This document shows, piece after piece, positions 59,653-64,000 of a stretch of 64,000 bases of DNA. A program made the position numbers and the translations under genes. The first letter of the stretch is position 1. Each line of letters opens with the position of its first letter. The notes beneath the pieces are model-generated. The model did no database searches. It was given only the letters and a program-made list of their open reading frames with translations, and was not told where the DNA came from. This DNA comes from Diphasiastrum complanatum (lineage: Eukaryota > Streptophyta > Lycopodiopsida > Lycopodiales > Lycopodiaceae): assembly GCA_029204225.1 (NCBI GenBank), contig CM055097.1:66434644-66498643 (forward strand), given 5' to 3'.

Positions 59653-59747
59653 TCTCTAATATTTACCCATGTCCCAAATGACCCTAATGTTTATAATAAA
59701 TGTCTTGCTTAATTTTATGGCAAGTCAAATAATTTCTTAGTTGACTA
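59653..59747 (+). repeat. Left copy of a 95-bp direct repeat flanking an LTR
   Basis: Reads from tctctaatatttacccat to cttagttgacta and abuts the LTR exactly. The right copy is at 60403-60497. By eye the two differ at about five positions. Confidence 0.9.
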
Positions 59748-60402
59748 TGTTGGAGAGAGGGAGATGAAAAGAGTTGAGAAAAGGTGTCGTATGTTATAAA
59801 CGAAAAATAAGCTCAAAGAGGTAAGACAAACACGAACGAGAAATGAACTCGAACAGAAAATGTTTGTGCACAGCGGAACGAGCTATACGACTCTCTCCGT
59901 AAGCATGACTACACCTATCAGAACGAACAAAACGGTAGTGATGGGAATCACAGTCGTTCTTGATTACATAGCCAAACTTTAATAAATGAATGAAGCTCCA
60001 GAAGAATGGTTTGTCGCGAATAGTAAGACAAACTATTTGTCGTGAATGATTCGCGAAGAGCTAGATGGTGCTCGATTGATAATTAGTCGCGAATGATTTG
60101 TGAAAGACAAGACTTAATGTTAGTCATCTATTACCAGAAAGAACAACTAGAAAGATCAGACAGAATGAATAATAAGCATAGCAATATTAACAATAGATCT
60201 GAACGCAGAACAAGAAACTGCATCTGATTAAGTATATCATGTATACATGTCAATAATGCGGTAGAGCACAAGACAATAGCGGACGAAACCGCGTGCCCTA
60301 CAAAGCTTATACAATCTGTAAAGGAATAAAACCTTATTGCTGACAATCAAGAATCAATGCGCAAGGCATCTACTTCGTCTCATTCATCAAGTCATCAACT
60401 CA
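59748..60402 (-). repeat. Copia family-A LTR, inverted (solo LTR-like)
   Basis: On the minus strand this about 655-bp unit ends ctctctccaaca at 59748. It is similar along most of its length to the LTR at 2273-2986 (shared gcacgcggtttcgtcc, tatacttaatcagat, gtcgcgaa and related stretches). No internal region adjoins it, so it is a solo LTR or a truncated copy. Its outer end is taken at 60402, where the minus strand would start TGAGTTGATG; the first 20-30 bases do not match the other copy well. Confidence 0.75.
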
Positions 60403-60497
60403 TCCCTAATGTTTACCCATGTCCCAAATGACCCTAATGTTTATAACGAATGTCTTGCATAATTTTATGGCAAGTCAAATAATTTCTTAGTTGACTA
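60403..60497 (+). repeat. Right copy of a 95-bp direct repeat flanking an LTR
   Basis: Reads from tccctaatgtttacccat to cttagttgacta and follows the LTR without a gap. Confidence 0.9.
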
Positions 60498-61437
60498 CAG
60501 CACAAAACATCTGTTGTACCAAGTTGTTGCATTTTGTGTCTTAGCTTACATGAAAGAATATTCAATTTGATAGTATGTCCACAACTTTAACTTTATTGTT
60601 AATTAATTATTATTTAAATGTGTTTAACATTTTTCTTGTCTTTTTATGAATCCTTCATTGTCCCCTACAATGGCCTACGTACAACATAGATAAGAGTGGT
60701 TGTGGGTTTGGAGGCTTAGCATCAAGTCATAATCTCCTTACAACAAGGCACAACTCCAAAGCCTTGACTGTAATTAACAAGGCCAATTTATTCATAAAAT
60801 ATACATTGTTAAAGTGATACTATTTCCAAGAAGTTGATGTACATATCATTGTTTAGGATTCAACAACAACAACAAAATCTCTAAGTATGCATCAAAGCTT
60901 GAATATATGTTATTTTAAATATAGTGTTTTTCTCTTATTTAGTATAAAAAGTCAACATTCAAAAGAAAAATGACCATGTCATAAATGGGATGTGTTAAAG
61001 AATTCAGGCCACCAATTTTAGTACACATATGTGGCCAACATTTAAAATATACTATCTCCACTATAGTGTTCTCTTATTGAGTGGCCATGATTGCTTGACT
61101 TGTCACAAGCATATGCTAAATGACTCAAGTAAGAAAGAGTACATTAAATATCTCTAACCCTAGAACCTTCTATATAGTATAAAATCTTGATGATGAATGG
61201 CTATAAGCTTATCAAGTTTTCTCAATATCTACCTTTTATTACGTTGTGATTCTAAATCAAACTTAGTCAATCTCAACTAATAGCTACCATCTACCTACCA
61301 CCAATGATAAATAATATCTAATTTTACTAATATATACGTAAATTTTATAGTTCTTGAAGGCATCAAAAGTTTGATATTTATTTTTCTCTTTAACTGCTTG
61401 GGATTCCTATGTACATTGTAGTTTTGAGTTCCTATTT
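60498..61437. other. AT-rich intergenic DNA
   Basis: No gene or element recognised. Confidence 0.4.
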
Positions 61438-62502
61438 GTTCACAATTGTGTATAAGAGCCCAAGCCAATTCTTCAAACTATCAAGGGCCCAAGCCATAGT
61501 AGGTCTTCGTAAGGCCAACATAGAGTACATCTCTAGAGTATAATACATCATCTCTAGCCTAGAATACATCACCTCAATCTATATTTGAGAGTGGGTTGTA
61601 GCTACCACATGAAATACTATTATCCAATTGGCTGAACTGGGAGACATGTTTGAAATGCTATTTATGGCCATTTACTTAATTGTAAGATGAAGTTGTTTTC
61701 TAACAACCATGACTACTGATTGTCATCCTAGCCAAAGAGTACATTATAAGACCTAGCCACAAAGATATGTGTTGATTATTATACTGTGTTGGCAAACATT
61801 CTAAAAGCTTACAACTAGTACATTTGGCATGATGTCTCTATTATTGATTATCTGATATTTATATTTGAGATTTTTTATAACAATACTCCATATAGTCCAC
61901 CACAACTTCGTGAGTTGGGTAGAATTGTTTGTTTTGGCTAGGAAGGTGTATGCTCAAACCCTGACCATCTGTTCACAATTGTGTATAAGTGCCAAAGCCA
62001 ATTCTTCAAACTATCAAGGGACCAAGCCATAGTAGGTCTTCGTAAGGCCAACATAAAGTACATAATCTCTAGAGTATAATACATCACCTTAATCTAGATT
62101 TGAGAGTGGGTTGTAGCTACCACATGAAATACTATTATCCAATTGGCTAAAATGGGGGACATGTTTGAAATGCTATTTATGGCCATTTACTTAATTTAAG
62201 ATGAAGTTGTTTTCTAACAACCATGACTAGTATTTGTCATCCTAGCCAAAATTGCTTTCCATAATATTAGGAGTATGTTCTAAGACCTAGCCACAAAGAC
62301 ATGTGTTGATTATTATATTGTGTTGACAACATTCTAAAAGCCTATAACTAGTACATTTGGCATAATGTCTCTATTATTGATTATTTGATATTAATATTTG
62401 AGATTTGTTGATAACAATACTCCATATAGTCCACAACAACTTCGTGAGTTGGGTAGAATTGTTGTTGTGGCTAGGAAGGTGTATGCTCAAACCCTGACCA
62501 CT
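61438..62502 (+). repeat. 533-bp tandem duplication
   Basis: Copy 1 is 61438-61970 and copy 2 is 61971-62502. They run in register from gttcacaattgtgtataag to tcaaaccctgacca. Differences are scattered substitutions plus small indels, for example an extra cattgctttcc-like insert in copy 2 near 62250 and an extra ctctagcctagaatacatca in copy 1. The unit has no open frame. Confidence 0.95.
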
Positions 62503-64000
62503 GGATAGTGAGATTTTGGAGCCTTGTTCTCCAAATTCTAGGGGACTTGGCATGATATCTATATGAAAATGTACTTAAACACTTAGCATTCAAGATTCAA
62601 AATCATGTGATGTTCATAGAACTTAGCCATTGCTTAAAAGTATCAGTCATGACTTTTACATTCCAAAAGAGTTTACAAAAAATAAATAGAGATGCTAAAA
62701 TATGTTACGTATCTTCTTTTCTCATAAATGAGAATCTATCTGAGAATATTTTAGTTTTAGAGTCTTGTAATGTCTTATATACATATTGATCACAAGTATA
62801 ATTTATCTATTTACCACTCTAATTTAAGTACACTATTGACATAAACTATCTTTTTGTCTTAGGAAACATAAAATTTATGGATGAAAAGAGTTCATAGAAA
62901 TCCATGGAAGTTGGTCCTAAATCAATCCTGATTTTTCTAGATTCATATATCAAAACTTGTGTCAACCTATGCAAATAAATCGCCATTTTGTTGATAAAGT
63001 GATATATACAATCTTGTAATTGTAATGAAGTGAGCAAACAATACCAAGCTTTCTGAACATGTAATATAGAACTCCAATCCAAATGTCAAGCCTAAAAGTT
63101 AACTAGAAGCACTTGATTGAACACTTATTTTTGTTGACAAAATACTGCACATGACCAAATAGTTAATTAAACTTCTTCTTCTTTTTCACTTTTAAAGTTT
63201 TAGTTGTGGAATAGAAACCTTGGCATGAATTCACATGGAAAAGATACATTGGGAACTTATGCCTCAAAATTTATTCATGGTGGTTGTGACTTTAGCCTAT
63301 GTATGTGGTGTGAAGTTTTTAGCACGTGTGAACTTCACCACACACCCTACAGGATCTTACTGAGGTGTTGTGATTGCATAAGATTGATCAGAGAACAGTA
63401 TACTTGAAAAATCTATGGCAAGAGCACAATAGCATACATCTGATGAAAAATCTAACTTCTCACTCTGAGAATTGAATGTCAGAAATAATTCTAAGTGCTC
63501 AGTATGGGAAAAACAACCTGCTCTCGGGTAGAGATAGAAAATCAATGAAAGAAAACTCAGGTAGAGAGAGAATGAGTCCAAATTACCAAAATCTCATTAT
63601 TCACAATATGGCAAAACATGCCAAGCTTTCCCTACATGAGAGAGACTCAAATTCCTATAGTGGAGTTGCATGGAAAGTCCACTTAATTGAACTAATTCAC
63701 CTACCAGAGATCCACATGTGTAACTGCATGCATGGATGTTGCATGTACAGCATGTCAACTCATAAAATTGCCTAGACATGTGTAGATCACAGATCCCACT
63801 TTGCATGTTGCATGCACTGATTGCATGTGGCTTGCATGCATACAATATGACATTGCATGCTATCTAAACTTCTACATGTCATCAAAATTGAATCTACCTA
63901 ACTCAAATCCGACCTATACTAGAAGGTTATGTGCTCAATTCACATACCTTTTATGTACAACATGAAATAATCATGGACATGGCCCCAAACTCGAGATAGG
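62503..64000. other. Intergenic DNA with a GCATG-rich patch
   Basis: No coding motif. Between about 63720 and 63860 the hexamers tgcatg and gcatgc recur many times on both strands. Confidence 0.4.

Overview
The window looks like nuclear DNA of a land plant with a large, repeat-rich, intron-rich genome. The support is a plant-type SR45a-like splicing-factor gene with GT-AG introns, several plant Ty1/copia and Ty3/gypsy relics (one with a chromodomain), plant primer-binding sites (initiator-Met and Asp tRNA types), LINE relics, a nuclear tRNA-Lys gene, many CT/GA, CA and TG microsatellites, and apparent introns of 8-9 kb. A fern or gymnosperm would fit the intron sizes, but nothing here fixes the species. 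No bacterial-style operon, CRISPR array or phage is present.

Layout. 1-600: gene-start-like, CpG-richer segment with no provable gene. 600-8400: nested LTR-retrotransposon wreckage: a copia element with LTR, PBS, decayed gag-protease-integrase and a 3' LTR stub (about 2270-4874), a second copia LTR and PBS (4875-5313), the 3' end of a chromovirus pol (5870-6230), and the gag, leader and LTR of a copia on the minus strand (6225-8400). 11183-16696 (minus): the SR45a/transformer-2-like gene, seven exons resolved, 209 codons. 16980-17990 (minus): the 3' part of a LINE with a nuclease-like C-terminal domain, just upstream of that gene. 18438-20335: gypsy LTR and protease/RT remnants. 21852-21924: intact tRNA-Lys(UUU), followed by about four degenerate tandem copies of its 3' half. 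22600-28100: further copia and gypsy pieces.

30682-50697 (minus) holds a second apparent protein gene, about 331 codons in five coding exons with matching phases, ending in a 54-residue acidic C-terminal exon. I do not recognise its family. Its introns hold a copia relic (35790-38720), an LTR-like sequence, tandem repeats and a nearly complete but decayed APE-type LINE in antisense orientation (about 45030-49141). Its start codon directly follows a (GA)21 tract in the 5'UTR. The promoter may lie near 53550-53660.

53700-64000 has no supported gene. It holds palindromic and tandem repeats, an 83-bp (TG)n tract, a striking T-poor segment (58200-59170), an LTR related to the one at 2273-2986 flanked by about 95-bp direct repeats, and a 533-bp tandem duplication.

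The two protein genes are unrelated in function as far as can be seen. The most unusual structures are the tRNA-half array, the long direct repeats around the LTR, the T-poor block and the unidentified long-intron gene. I found no convincing new multi-gene system.
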